64,000 nt of DNA from Salticus scenicus (taxonomy: Eukaryota; Arthropoda; Arachnida; Araneae; Salticidae): contig OZ005648.1 of the NCBI GenBank assembly GCA_963930645.1, positions 196,203,304 to 196,267,303 on the forward strand, given 5' to 3'. The translations under genes were made by a program, and so were the position numbers. The notes under the pieces were generated by a model. The model did not search any database. It was given only the letters and a program-made list of their open reading frames with translations, and was not told the origin of the DNA. The first letter of the stretch is position 1. Every line of letters starts with the position of its first letter. Shown here one piece after another: positions 32,016 through 44,460 of this stretch.

Positions 32016-34081
32016 ATTGTGGCATGAATATCATAGACTATGTTTTTGCCAATTTAAAAAATTCGTAAGTTATTTGGAATTTACGATTTACTTAACATGT
32101 CAGAATAAGGCAAAATTTAGCATAAACTTCCATTTTGAGGCTCATACATACATTAGACAACTTCAAAATTACATTTATGATATTTGTTTGAACATGATTG
32201 AATACAAATATTCTAATAGGAAAATATCGTAAATTATTCGTAATTTACGATTTTATGAACATAGCGAAATTGTAGATTTTTCATATAAATATGAATTTTG
32301 AGGATATATTGTATTGGAAATAGTAGCATGAAAATTAAACAACGGAATTGACCTTGATAAAATAAATTAATAGATTAGAATAAGATAAATATATCGAAGT
32401 GAACGGTGGATAGCCTATTAGGCGGGGATTTCATTCTGTCACTGTATCAAGCTTTGGTCAAATTCATTTCTTTTAACATGATTATAATATGTCTCGCACT
32501 AGAAATTTATGAGATCGCAAATATGATGGGGAACTGAGCAGAGTCCACCTATGCCAACTAGTTTTTAATTGTTGCCAAAAAAGTTTACCAGTTGATTTTA
32601 TTTATTTATTTTAATGAAAAGAAATTCACCCGTAAATATTAAAATTGATATAAAACTTTGTGAAAATTTAAACTTGCAGGGTAAAATTGACGTCTTTATA
32701 ACTCCAAAGGTTTTTATTATTATTATTATTATTATTATTAATATTATTATTAATAATATTATTATTATTAATATTACAATCAAATGATCAAAATACAACC
32801 TACATGATTATGTTTTATAAATTTTGATGTTATTATTTTATATGTTAACATTATATGATTATAACAGATTCATATTTAAATACAGTAAATTTTCAAATAA
32901 AAACTTTTTTTTTTTTTTTTTTTTTTTTTGAGAAAATACATAAAGTTTACTAATTTTTCTGTTATATCCGTCTTTATTCGTTTCATAGTTATTTTATAGT
33001 TGTTTCATAGCATTATGAAACATGAATTTGTAAAATACATGTTTGATTGATGTAAAATTACGCGGCTAAAAAACCTTTAAAAAGATAAAAGGAAAAGAGA
33101 GAAAGGAAAAGGGCCGAAAGAAGAGGAAAAAGAAAATATTCATTCAGCAACTTTCGTAATTTCCACTTTATGTATCTCTCTGTCACTCTTTTGAGCACTC
33201 AACTTCAAAAACTAATGCTTTCTTCCAAGTTATTTGGAGTTCTTTTGAAATCGAAACAGAGCTGCCATCTATCCATGGGTATTACTACTATATAGTAATA
33301 GATAATTTGTCTGTGATTTTTTAAAAAAATGGGTGTAGAATTATTTAAAAGGAAGTAAACTGCGGAATTAGAAAAGCAAGCAATCTAAAATATTTTTTGA
33401 AAATACTAAAACTTTACCTTTTAAAAATATATTGATACTTTTTGTACGCATTTAATGTAATGTTTAATATTTAGCATCATTTTCTTACTACTCCGCATTT
33501 ATTTCAATCAAAATTCAAATCAATAATTTCTTTTTCCTCTGAAAAATAAAAACAGCTTAATTTATAGTTCATAAAAATTCTCCTTCATCAGAATGCTTTC
33601 GAGTTTTACATTATATAAAAAAAGAAAAGAAAAGAAAGGAAAGAAGAAAAAAATATTAATACAGAAAAAGGACTAAATTGGTTAACTTTTTTTAAAACAA
33701 ATTTAAACACTGGGTTTGTTTCAACTGTAATTTCATTTGGAAGTTTTCGTATCTAATGCTGCATTCATAGTTCGAACCAAAAACGTTCATTAAAAACCAT
33801 GCTATTGAGATTATCATTATATGGTTCCCATTTTATTTATTTATTTATTTATTTTTATTTTTTATTTATTTATTTATTTATTATTTTATTTATTTATTTA
33901 TTTATTTATTTATTTTGCATAGACAGAATTTTTAGTTCTGCTCTCGAACTAGGTCATAAGTGTGAAAAAAGTAAATAGGTCGTACAGTGAAATTAAGGAA
34001 AAAAAATCCCTTTTCGGCAAGCTTAAAGGCAAAGGTAGATTCCTTTGCGTTAATGTTACAAAGATAAAGAAATATTACATA
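32016..34081. other. A+T-rich DNA with microsatellites, no gene
   Basis: An ATT/AAT mixed microsatellite lies at about 32709-32774, an (ATTT)n tract at about 33826-33916, and a T-run at 32907-32930. No coding region or element end recognised. Confidence 0.55.
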
Positions 34082-34751
34082 CTAGCAGGCTTTGCCCGCT
34101 TCGCTGGACATTAAACTTAAATGAGTTGTCAAAATCCCATATCTTTATTAATAACCTAAGTTCTCGCTGTGATTGGTAGAGGTTTTTCACGCTCGCAACG
34201 TGAGGAGTCTGGGTCCCCACTGCCTTAGGCAGCAACTTACCCACTTCTTACACCCCCCCCTTCCTCAGCGGGTGAGTTTGAAGTTTTGCAAAATCCCACT
34301 AATGTACATAATGCGTACACTTAATCAATATCCACACACCAAAATTTGCCATTCTAAGATAACTCAAAACGAATTCAAACGGAAAAACATGTTTTTACAC
34401 ATGTTTATTGCCCTCCGACTCCTAAAAGGGAGGCGGGGGGGGTCGCATTTTGTGAAAACCAGTTACAATAAGTGCCAGATGCATACAAACAATTTACGCA
34501 CAAAATTTCGTGACCACAGAAGTCTTTAATAGAAAATATTACAAATAAATAAATACAAAAAGCACAGCTTTAGTATGGGATCCCTTTGGTGACTAAGTAT
34601 TTTAAGCCATTTTTGCGATGAATTGAATTGGTTATCGCAATCGTGCAATTAAAGATCTTGGCGAGAAACGTCCGAGCTACTTCGGTGCCAAATTTCAAAT
34701 TTTGCCACAGGGATCCGATACTAAAGCTGTTCCATACAGAAAATAAATAAA

Positions 34752-35781
34752 TCTGTATAAATAAAGAGAAGTGTCTGTGTGTGTGTATGTGTGTGTGTGT
34801 GTCTGTCTGCGCTCTGGTGCCCACACTATTGATCGCAAAGCTTCCAAATTTGGCATATAGGTACCTGGGACCCTGCAGGTGTGCACCTCATCGAGATTTT
34901 TTTCGAATTTCGAATTTGAATTTTTTTAATTAAGGTTTTTTCGATTTTAAATATTGGCTTTAATGCTTCATTTTTCATAAATTTAATTCTTTTGCTTCAA
35001 TCGCTTGCGTATCTTAGCAACGAATATTACGCAACTTATTTTTATTTAATACATTCATTTGAAGGCGAAATTTTTGTTGTTGTTATATTTATTGAAAATA
35101 AAATCGTAATGCAGTAGAAAAAAAAAGTATTATTAGTTTTAAATTTAAAAACGTATTTATAACAGTTATGTTTAATTTTTTATTGTAGAACAACTTCTTA
35201 TTTTTCATTTTTTATTAATTCCTTTAAAAGAAAAAAACTTTTATTTATTCTTTTTTTTATTTACTGTATTTATCGGGAAAAATGGTAGTATATACGTAGT
35301 AAAAAGGATTAAATTGATTAAAATTTATTTGTTTATATATATATATATATATATTTTAATGTACTTTTTATTTTATTACATTGGTCGGAATCAAGTCGTA
35401 ATATAGTGTAAATAGCATGGGCTGTAAAATACATGGTTCAAAACTAAATATTTAATAGATGGTGAGATATAGTCATCTTTAAAATCGTAGTTCTTAAATA
35501 GTAGCAGATCCCCCTGTCGTCGATAAATATCCAGATTGAAGTGCCCGGGAAACATCTCCGTGCAGGCATGGGAAACCTAAACCTGGTGCAGTGCGGGCGG
35601 GAAAAGAGCTGCCGTAGACAGCGGGTACCCGAAGCAAGGTTTGGAGCAATTTCAGTTTCTTTTCTTATCTTTTTGTTTTTAGTTTTTGTCTATAATGCGG
35701 TGTAAAAAAATAAATATTAATTCAATTCTTTCGAAAATTCATTTAAACATAGTGACCAGCGTAGCGGGCGTAGCATGCTAG
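34752..35781 (+). mobile_element. Nested Helitron, non-autonomous
   Basis: Starts TCTGTATAAATAAAGAGAAG after A and ends CAGCGTAGCGGGCGTAGCATGCTAG-like before T. A GT-rich tract follows the 5' end. It inserts between A and T of a TAAATAAATAAATAA run. Its closest relative is 58907-59830, with long shared blocks (CTTCCAAATTTGGCATATAG, GTACCTGGGACC, AAGTGCCCGGGAAA). Confidence 0.75.
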
Positions 35782-36169
35782 TAAATAAATAAATAAAATA
35801 AAATAAAAACTGTTTTCTGATATTTGCAAAATAAAAATAAAAACTGTTAATAAAATCCAAATTATAATAATTTACAATTAAGGGGAGAACATAAAAGAAC
35901 CTCATAAGGTACATAATAACAACAAAAAATTTTATTTTGCGGCAGAAAAGAAAAGTGCTGCTTAATTAAATAAAAATATTAAACTAATGCCAAATATCTC
36001 TATGAAAATATTTATCCACATGCAAATTCCTGATTAAAAAAAAAAAAAAAATCACCAACTTTTGTAGGTCAACTATTTATTTTTCTCTCTAATTTTTATT
36101 ATTATTTACGTGAAATTAAAAATATTTCATTTTATTTCTACCGAATCTGGGTTGAAAACGGAAAAAGGG

Positions 36170-36475
36170 TAAAATAAATTAGAAATATCAGACCTATATT
36201 TATAAATTTGATACCAAATGAATGGGGCGATTTTTCTTAATTCAAGGGTGCAAACAGTTTTTCGATGCGACAATTAGATTTTTAAAAAATAACTAAAGTA
36301 TGACATTTAAGTGGCAACGAAAAAACGAAAAAGTAAATTAGAAATATCAGACCTATCGTTACAAATTCAGTACCAAATGAAAGGGGTGATTTTTCTGAAT
36401 CCTGGGGTTTTCGATACGACAATTAGATTTTTTAAAATTAACTAAAGTATGAAACTTAGATGGCAACACTTCACT
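36170..36475. repeat. ~159-bp tandem duplication inside the Helitron
   Basis: AAATTAGAAATATCAGACCT at 36176 and 36335, followed in both by ACCAAATGAA, GATTTTTCT, CGACAATTAGATTTTT and AACTAAAGTATGA blocks. The copies are diverged. Confidence 0.75.
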
Positions 36476-36901
36476 TCAATCTTTTCATAATTTGTAGTGC
36501 GAATCACGCGAATAAAAAAGTCTTTAACTTAAACATTTATTTTTATATTTTATTTTTCCATTCAAAGCGTTTTAGTGAAGAATTATTTATGGTGCATGCG
36601 CCGGCGTTTTTTGCCCGCAATTCAAAAACTAGTAATCAAAATTTTGAAAACTTCTATAGATATAATTTTAAGTTCGGTGAAGACCTAAGTTTCTGCCAAG
36701 CACCGTTGAATTTCGTCCAGCCGTTCTCGAGTGATGCCCGGACAAAAAAAGCGACATACAGACACGATGATACCCACACACACACAGGCAAAATTTTCTG
36801 AAGTCATTTTTGGCTTTCATGGGGTGTGAAACGTGAAGATATCGCAAAATTTTTTGATTCCGACTAATTTACAGACAAAAGTCTGATTTTATTAATATAG
36901 A

Positions 36902-37914
36902 TCAGATGTATTAATATATGCACTTTGCCAATGGCTTTGTTCCCTCACATTGCATTATTTACGTCGCTATTCTATTTTTAAGAATTTTAATTATCAACTA
37001 CCTTACTATTCATTCTACTTAAAATTTTAGGCTAGATTTATTAGTCAGTAAATGTTTCAATTTTTTAAAATCCAATCTCATAATCATTCAACAAATAGAA
37101 GCCATAAAGATGATATACTATTTGGTGACAAAACTTCTAACTTAGCAATGAAATTTGTGATTTGGAGGCAAAATTTGGTAGTTGACGACGAAATATTTGA
37201 CTTGGCGACGAAATTAGTTATTTGATGAAAAAATTTGGCGAGCTTGGCGATGAAAAATGGCAGCTTTGGCGTCATTATATTTTCCTCCCACGCAAAAACC
37301 TCATATCTCTTCACAGACCTGTTTCCACAAGATAAAAAGTCAAAGGAAGCTGTAACGTATTACTCTCAATTCAATCGTAAATTTAAATTCTTTCGTAAAC
37401 GGGTGTTCTAAACTATTCACCACAAACGATATTTTTACCAAGACTAACGTATTATTTTAATTTTATATTTTTAAATGATTAATTAAAGTTGTTACCATGG
37501 TTTTTATATTTTCAACTATCTTTTTTAATATTGTTTGCACGTGACGTAACATCAGATTATAAATTTAAGCAATTAAAGTTAAAGAAAAAGTCGGCTTCAT
37601 TACGAAAAATCACTTTTTAACTTGTAACTTTTAAGCAATTGAAGTTATCGAAAAAGTTTAAATACAAAAATTGTTCTTTAGAGTAAGGCGGTAATTCGCC
37701 TAATTTGAAGTATTTTCCTATTTTCAATGGTAAAGAAATTCTAGGCAAATGAAATTTTCCACCCCCCACCATTTCCACCTCCTTTGAGCTGGATACCCCA
37801 TCTACGAACTTGACCGAGATCTTTACTGTCCTGAAAACATATACCGAGCTGGTTAAATTTAAATAAAAATTACTCCAGTTATCGTGTTCACAACTTAACA
37901 TGGGAAAAAGCGTT

Positions 37915-37916
<2 letters not shown>
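36902..37916. other. A+T-rich DNA with a short minisatellite, no gene
   Basis: About 37115-37270 has loosely repeated TTGGCGACGAAATTT-like blocks of about 24 bp. The rest is unremarkable. Confidence 0.5.
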
Positions 37917-37958
<42 letters not shown>

Positions 37959-37976
37959 ATATATATATATATATAT
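37917..37976. repeat. (AT)n microsatellite
   Basis: Two AT runs separated by ACCT. Confidence 0.95.
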
Positions 37977-38354
37977 AAACTTTTGAACGGAGGGTGGTTT
38001 CGGGTTCTAGGGGTCATGATCGGTGAAGATATGAAGAAATTTTCCAGAAGTCGTGTCATGAGAACCATTGCAATAGGTAGATCTCCTATAAGGAATCTAC
38101 CTAATAAAGCACGGTCCGATCCATTCTAAATCCCGACATTTTAGATAACTTTACATTTTACAGCTAGAACATTTTACAGTTTGAATTATTTACAAAAAAA
38201 AAGATTGCATTTTTGCAGATTTTATGTACATGAAGTATATATTATGGAAAAAAAATACGTGTGGCACTCGAGGACTGCCACGGTAAAGCTATTGCATAGC
38301 ATTTTTTATCAACTTATGCAATTATAATTATTTTTTTATTTATGCAGTATTTTT

Positions 38355-40270
38355 TTTTTCTTTGATATTAATTCAAGTTTTTTCTTTGATATTAATTCAA
38401 GTTACACTTTTTGAGCGTGGTGACCGATAAGAAAACAATTTTTTTTTCTTTTATTGAATAAATGAGAATATATCCGCAATGAGAATATATCAAAAATATC
38501 CGCAATCGATTTGTAGGTATCGAAAACCTCGATGTACCAAATTTGAATGATCTAACTCTATTTTTTGAGAAAAGGTATTTATATAGGTTTTTAAAGGCCT
38601 GCAAGTCGAATGGGGCTATTCAAGTTTTTTCTTTGATATAATTTCAAGTTACACTTTTTGAGCGTGGTGACCGATAAGAAAACAAATTTTAATAGAGAAA
38701 AGGTATTTAATAGGTTTTAAAGGCCTGCAAGTCGAATGGGGATATTCAAGTTGTTTATTTGAAATTAATTCAAGTTACACTTTTTGAGCGGGGTGACCGA
38801 TAAGAAAACAAATTTTAATAGAGAAAAGGTATTTAATAGGTTTTAAAGGCCTGCAAGTCGAATGGAGATATTCAAGATTTTTCTTTGATATTAATTCAAG
38901 TTACACTTTTTGAGCGTGGTGACCGATAAGAAAACAAATTTTTTTCTTTTATTGAAAAAATGAGAGTATATCCGCAATGAGAATATATCAAAAATATCCG
39001 CAATCGATTTGTAGGTATCGAAAACCTCGATGTACCAAATTTGAATGATCTAACTCTATTTTTTGAGAAAAGGTATTTTAATAGGTTTTTAAAGGCCTGC
39101 AAGTCGAATGGGGATATTCAAGTTTTTTCTTTGATATAATTTCAAGTTACACTTTTCGAGCGCGGTGACCGATAAGAAAACAAATTTTAATAGAGAAAAG
39201 GTATTTAATAGGTTTTAAAGGCCTGCAAGTCGAATGGGGATATTCAAGGATTTTCTTTGATATTAATGAATAAGATAACAATATTGATAAGAAAACAAAT
39301 TTTAATAGAGAAAAGGTATTTTAATAGGTTTTAAAGGCCAGCAAGTCGAATGGGGATATTGAAGTTTTTTTTTTTTTTATTTTTTTTTTTTTTATTAATT
39401 CAGGTTACACTTTTTGAGCGTGGTGACCGATAAGAAAACGAATTTTAATAGAGAAAAGGTATTTAATAGGTTTTAAAGGCCTGCAAGTCGAATGGGGATA
39501 TTCAAGTTTTTTCTTTGATATTAATTCAAGTTACACTTTTTGAGCGTGGTGACCGATAAGAAAACGAATTTTAATACAGAAAAGGCATTTAATAGGTTTT
39601 AAAGACATGCAAGTCGAATGGGGATATTCAAGTTTTTTTCTTTGATATTAATTCAAGTTACACTTTTTGAGCGTGGTGACCGATAAGAAAACAAATTTTA
39701 ATAGAGAAAAGGTATTTAATAGGTTTTAAAGGCCTGCAAGTCGAATGGGGATATTCAAGTTTTTTCTTTGATATTAATTCAAGTTACATTTTTTGAGCGT
39801 GGTGACCGATAAGAAAACGAATTTTAATAGAGAAAAGGTATTTAATAGGTTTTAAAGGCCTGCAAGTCGAATGGAGATATTCCAGTTTTTTCTTTGATAT
39901 TCATTCAAGTTACACTTTTTGAGCGTGGTGACCGATATAAAACAAATTTTAATAGAGAAAAGGTATTTAATAGGTTTTAAAGGCCTGCAAGTCGAATGGG
40001 GATATTAAAGTTTTTTCTTTGATATTAATGAATAAGATAACAATAATGATAAGATAACAATAATGATAAGAAAACAAATTTTAATAGAGAAAAGGTATTT
40101 TAATAGGTTTTAAAGGCCTGCAAATCGAATGGGGATATTCAAGTTTTTTCTTTGATATTAATTCAAGTTACCTTTTTTGAGCGTGGTGACCGATAAGAAA
40201 ACAAATTTTAATAGAGAAAAGGTATTTAATAGGTTTTAAAGGCCTGCAAGTCGAATGGGGATATTAAAGT
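38355..40270. repeat. ~126-bp satellite array, about 13 units, with length variants
   Basis: Unit landmarks: TTTTTCTTTGATATTAATTC, AAGTTACACTTTTTGAGCG, TGGTGACCGATAAGAAAAC, AATTTTAATAGAGAAAAGG and GGCCTGCAAGTCGAATGGGG. The last recurs about every 126 bp (about 38.59, 38.72, 38.85, 39.10, 39.22, 39.34, 39.48, 39.61, 39.73, 39.86, 39.99, 40.12, 40.24 kb). Two units (38.39-38.62 and 38.89-39.12 kb) are about 115 bp longer because of an extra ATATCCGCAATCGATTTG-containing segment. Two others (about 39.26 and 40.02 kb) carry a short AAGATAACAAT insertion. Frames over the long units are not genes. Confidence 0.92.
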
Positions 40271-41087
40271 TTTATCTGATCTACTTTATACACAAAATTT
40301 ACGCGTACAGCTATTCACTGTTGTACATAGCTGATAGATACCTATACACCTATATACTTTCTCACAAACAGCTGCTTACGTATTCGTCCGATTTCGGAGC
40401 AGCTCGTCTCGATCCGTGCGAGCTTCGTACAGCCGAAGTCTACCGAAGTTTGCCGAACTGTGTTAGGTTTTTTTTTCGTTACGGAATTTTTCGATTCGGT
40501 CGCCGCGCTCAAAGCCCGCGATAAAAGCTATACAATAGCTTAAAAAATATTAGTGATCACTTAGAGAATTACATACAAATTATAAATAATTTATTCTTTA
40601 GGAAAAGCGGGGGTGGAAGGGGGTGAAGAATGCACTGATTCATAGATAACTATAAGGATGTGTTCCGAATAATTTTCGTGGAGTACTTAGGTTAAATACG
40701 ACATCATCGATATGTTAGTTAAAGCTATGATGTTATTTGAGTTAAATATGCTATGTAAATGGAAGATGCAAGCCTTTTTTTTTTGTCATATTAGTTTTTT
40801 TTTTTTTTTTCCCAAGCATATTACACATTCTTAGTCAAAAGGTCCACTGAATTTTTATTTTATTTATTTATTTTATCTGTTCAACCCGTTTAGATAACTA
40901 TAACTTCATTTTGTCAGCCTAGCCAATTAAGGCGTTTTATTTATATATATTATTTTCACTAAATGCCATACTAAGACTTTACAGACTTATGCTTAAACAT
41001 AAAAATTTTTGATATCCCATAACAAGAGTTTTTCTCAATTTAAAAATATTATTATAGGATAAATAGATGCTAACCACAATATTATGT
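40271..41087. other. Unassigned segment after the satellite, no gene proved
   Basis: 40.37-40.52 kb is more C+G-rich than its surroundings and contains several CGAAG/CCGAA repeats. An 89-aa frame crosses it from the satellite but has no recognisable domain. From 40.55 kb the sequence is A+T-rich with T-runs. Confidence 0.4.
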
Positions 41088-41098
41088 CCAAACTATTG

Positions 41099-41411
41099 TA
41101 TTGTTGGGTTTTTACATCGCACTGATGCTGCGCTATGGGTAACTGGTGACAGTCTGGGACTCACACCTAGGGGTGTTTCGGAGATTCCATCACAATTTTG
41201 ATTTTCCACGGAAGAGATAGCTCTCCCGCTTCGGTGACCCCTAGAGGTATTATTTGGATGGGAACATGCAGGACATTGCATTCACGACGGATTATAAGTG
41301 CACCAACCACCATTAGTGTACACGAGGATGGTCTTCGATCGGTTCGAGTATCGAACCAGCTATCTTTTAATTACAAGCTCGACGCTCTACCGACCGGGCT
41401 ACTGCGGCTGA
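41099..41411 (-). mobile_element. tRNA-derived SINE with target duplication
   Basis: The minus strand starts with a tRNA-like head: GTAGCCCGGTCGGTAGAGCG (box A region) and GGTTCGATACTCG (box B), about 50 bp apart. A tRNA-unrelated body follows to about 41099. It is flanked by an 11-bp direct repeat, CCAAACTATTG, at 41088-41098 and 41412-41422, as expected from LINE-mediated insertion. Short frames on either strand are incidental. Confidence 0.85.
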
Positions 41412-41422
41412 CCAAACTATTG

Positions 41423-41827
41423 ATTCTACTTCATATCATGCGATGCCATGTTATTTACTGAGTAATGTTATGATGTGTTGTTATGTTGTTAATGTGATTT
41501 TTATCATGCCATGTTATTTGCTGGTAAGTAACGTTGCTCTGGAAAAAAAAAAAATATTTTGGTCAGCAACAGAAAATAATCTGATACAATTACAAGGTTA
41601 ATTTTAAGTGTTAATGCATAAAAAATTGCATATATTCTATAGAGTTGATTAAGAATAGTAAAGCATTTTCCACCTAACTATCTATGAAAACTTCTTAAGT
41701 AAGAATTAATTTTAAATATCTGCTTTTGTTCGGATGTCATGCTTCGAAAAATCGGCTAAACTTTGAAACACTGTTCTTCTTCTTTTTGTTTATAATAAAA
41801 AATAATCTGACGAATCATTAACACAAC
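41423..41827. other. A+T-rich DNA, no feature seen
   Basis: ATGCCATGTTATTT(A/G)CTG occurs twice (about 41.44 and 41.50 kb). Nothing else. Confidence 0.5.
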
Positions 41828-42015
41828 TTTCTCTTGCCCTGCATTTCGATACTATGAAGGCAGATTTCAGATTAAAAAATAAGATAACAAGTACTGTATA
41901 TGAATAACAATTTCAATTTTTGCATTTCATATAACTTTAGAAACAGATTTATTTGACATATAATTATGTGTAAGAGGGTTCTACCACCCTCCTCAACCCC
42001 CTGTTTAATTACAAA
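41828..42015 (-). mobile_element. Family D HINE fragment (3' part)
   Basis: ACTTTCTCTTGCCCTGCATTTC followed by the GATAACAAGTACTGT and TACCACCCTCCTCAACCCC blocks aligns with the 3' part of the D copies, in reverse orientation. The 5' part is missing. Confidence 0.5.
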
Positions 42016-42195
42016 CCTACATGTACACTAAGCGACAAAAAAAAAAAAAAAAAAAAAAAAAAAAAGCCGCACTGCAGAAAAATTGACTTTTACCTTTTTT
42101 ATTTGTAATAACTTCAAAACTAATGGTTAAAACTAATAAAACTGTCATGTTTGCATAATATCAAAGAGAGGAAATGATACCTATGTACATTTTTT

Positions 42196-42315
42196 ACTTT
42201 CTTCTATATGTAATATAGAGAAAGTATTGGATTCGCGAAAATTTTCGAAGTCCACTTTTTGATGGTTTTACATGTTTTGGGATATGGAGAACACGAATTA
42301 ATAGTTTTTAGAAAA

Positions 42316-42350
<35 letters not shown>

Positions 42351-43551
42351 ATCATTTTTTTGTGGACGCTGTATCTCACAAACCAATGAATGAAATTTAA
42401 CCAAACTTGGTATTTAGTTGCACCCTGACATAAACTGGTGCTGATTAGATTTTGGGATCAATCGCTCAATAGGTGGCGTTGTGATCGCATTTTATGCAAA
42501 TTTTTAACATGGCAGCATAGGACAAAATTCCGTATAAATGGGCATAAAGAGAGTTATTTTACACTTGTGATTGTAAAATTAATATGAATTATTGATAATA
42601 GTAGTAGTTAGCTAGGAAAAAAATTTTGTGCATGTGGGGCATCGGTTCCCCCCCCGGGGGGAAAATCCCCCCCCCCCCCCGGGAAAGTAAATTTTCAAGA
42701 TGGGTATCTTTCGGAAGGTCTCGTTGATAATAGTAATAGTTAACTTGGAAAAAATTTTTGTGCATGTGGGGGCATCGGTTCCCCCCCCCCCACCGGGGGG
42801 GGGAGTTCCCACCCGGGGGGGCAAAGTTTCAAGATGGGTATCTTTCGAAAGATCTCGTCAATACCTTTAAAACGAATGGTTGAACGATAAATCTGTGATA
42901 ATTTAAACCTAAGTTATCGATTTTTTTTACTTTTAACAAAAAAAAATTAGAAAAATATCGCAATTTTTTTTTTTTTTTTTTTTTAACGAAATTTAACCAA
43001 ACTTGGTATTTAGTTGGTCCCCGACATAAACTGGTGCTGATTATGTTTGGGGATCAATAGCTCAACAGGTGGCGCTGTGATAGCATTTTATCTAAATTTT
43101 TAACATGGCAGCATAGGACAAAAATTCGTATAAATGTGCATAATTAGAGTTGTTTTAAACTTGTGATTGTAAAATTAATATGAATTATTGATAATAGTAG
43201 TATGTAACTAGGAAAAAAATTTTCTGCATGGGGGGCATCGCTTCCCCCCCTAGGGGGGAAATACCCCCCCAGGGGGGGTAAATTTTCACATTGGGTATCT
43301 TTCGAAAGATCAGGTTGATAATAGTAGTAGTTAACTAGGAAAAATTTTTTGTGCATGTGGGGGCATCGGTTCCCCCCCCACCGGGGGGGGAAGTTCCCAC
43401 CCGGGGGGGGGCAAAGTTTCAAGATGGGTATCTTTCGAAAGATCTCGTCAATACCTTTAAAACGAATGGTTGAACGATAAATCTGTGATAATTTAAACCA
43501 AAGTTATCGATTTTTTTTACTTTTAACAAAAAAAAACTTAGAAAAATATCG

Positions 43552-43586
<35 letters not shown>

Positions 43587-44106
43587 GAAATTTAACCAAA
43601 CTTGGTATTTAGTTTGTCCCCGACATTAACTGGTGCTGATTATGTTTGGGGATCAATAGCTCAACAGCTGGCGCTGTGATAGCATTTTATCTAAATTTTT
43701 AACATGGCAGCATAGGACAAAAATTCGTATAAATGTGCATAATAAGAGTTGTTTCAAACTTGTGATTGTAAAATTAATACAAATTATTGATAATAGTAGT
43801 ATGTAACTAGGAAAAAAATGTTCTGCATGGGGGGGGGCATCGCTTCCCCCCCTGGGGGCGAAGTACCCCCCCCCGGGGGGGATAAATTTTCAAGATGGGT
43901 ATCTTTCGAAAGGTCTCGTCAATACCTTTAAAACGAATGGTTGAACTATAAATTTGTGATAATTTAAAACAAAGTTATCGATTTTTTCACTTTTAACAAA
44001 AAAAAAATCGTTTTTTTTTTTTTTTTTTTTTTTTTAAATATTGTTACTGATTGAATATGTATAGGTAAATATAGAAGAAAGTCTTGTGGTGGCCACAACA
44101 TACTAG
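42196..44106 (+). mobile_element. HINE-like element, family C copy 3, expanded by internal tandem repeats
   Basis: The 5' hairpin ACTTTCTTC...GAGAAAGT is followed by the family TTGGATTCG block and a (CTGT)n tract at about 42.32-42.35 kb. Near the 3' end come GAAGAAAGT, the hairpin TTGTGGTGGCCACAA and CATACTAG, then T. At 1.9 kb it is twice the size of copy 1 because of three tandem internal units. Pieces of C/G homopolymer flank short palindromes in each unit. Non-coding. Confidence 0.7.
42392..44035. repeat. ~597-bp tandem repeat, 2.7 units
   Basis: GAAATTTAACCAAACTTGGT starts at 42392, 42988 and 43587 (periods 596 and 599). Each of the first two units contains two sub-blocks of GTGCATG..GGGGCATCG, then C-runs and G-runs, then GATGGGTATCTTTCG. 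The third unit has lost one sub-block (about 150 bp). Each unit ends in a long T-run. Confidence 0.9.
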
Positions 44107-44250
44107 TTATTTAATACTTCACTTTATTACACTCTACGAAGTTATTTATAAAAATTTACATAAAACATTCTTTTTAAATGTAATATAATAAACATATACC
44201 CAGCTAAAAAATGTCTGCAGAAAATCTTAAAAACAAAATGCAGACCATTT

Positions 44251-44460
44251 GAAGGTATTTGGAACATAGTTATTTGCAAAAAATCTACAAAATAAATCTG
44301 CAGAAATTCTGCAAAAGAAAGTTGAAGAGAATTTGAAGGTATTTGGAACAACTTATCTGCAGAAAATCTGCAAAAGAAACATTGCAGATAATTTGAAGGT
44401 ATTTGGAACATTTGTCTGCAGAAAATCTGCATATAAAAAGGTGCAGATAATCTGAAGGTA
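44251..44460. repeat. Subterminal ~60-bp tandem repeat, left
   Basis: GAAGGTATTTGGAAC at 44251, 44335 and 44395, and GAAGGTAC at 44454 (steps 84, 60, 59), with TCTGCAGAAAATCTGCA cores between. Confidence 0.8.

Larger units (their letters stand above)
34082..36901 (-). mobile_element. Helitron, non-autonomous, host of a nested Helitron
   Basis: The minus-strand 5' end TCTATATTAATAAAATCAGA is preceded by A (complement of 36902). The 3' end, with hairpin GCGGGCAAAGCCTGC, runs into CTAG and is followed by T (complement of 34081). A|TC...CTAG|T is the Helitron insertion signature. No Rep/helicase is seen. A second Helitron (34752-35781) lies inside, and a ~159-bp duplication at 36.17-36.48 kb. 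The flanking body is shared with 59.83-60.32 kb. Confidence 0.7.

Noticed and set aside
38392..39102. Two similar 68-70 aa frames, first taken for a duplicated small gene
   Set aside because: They are the two long units of the 126-bp satellite; the similarity is that of the repeat.
38355..40270. Regular repeat array considered as a CRISPR
   Set aside because: Units are ~126 bp and contiguous, with no unique spacers, and the context is eukaryotic.
40255..40524. 89-aa frame running from the satellite into a C+G-richer segment
   Set aside because: Its first part is satellite sequence and the rest has no recognisable domain; not enough for a gene.
42612..43422. P/G-rich minus-strand frames
   Set aside because: Translation of C/G homopolymers in the tandem units of the C element.
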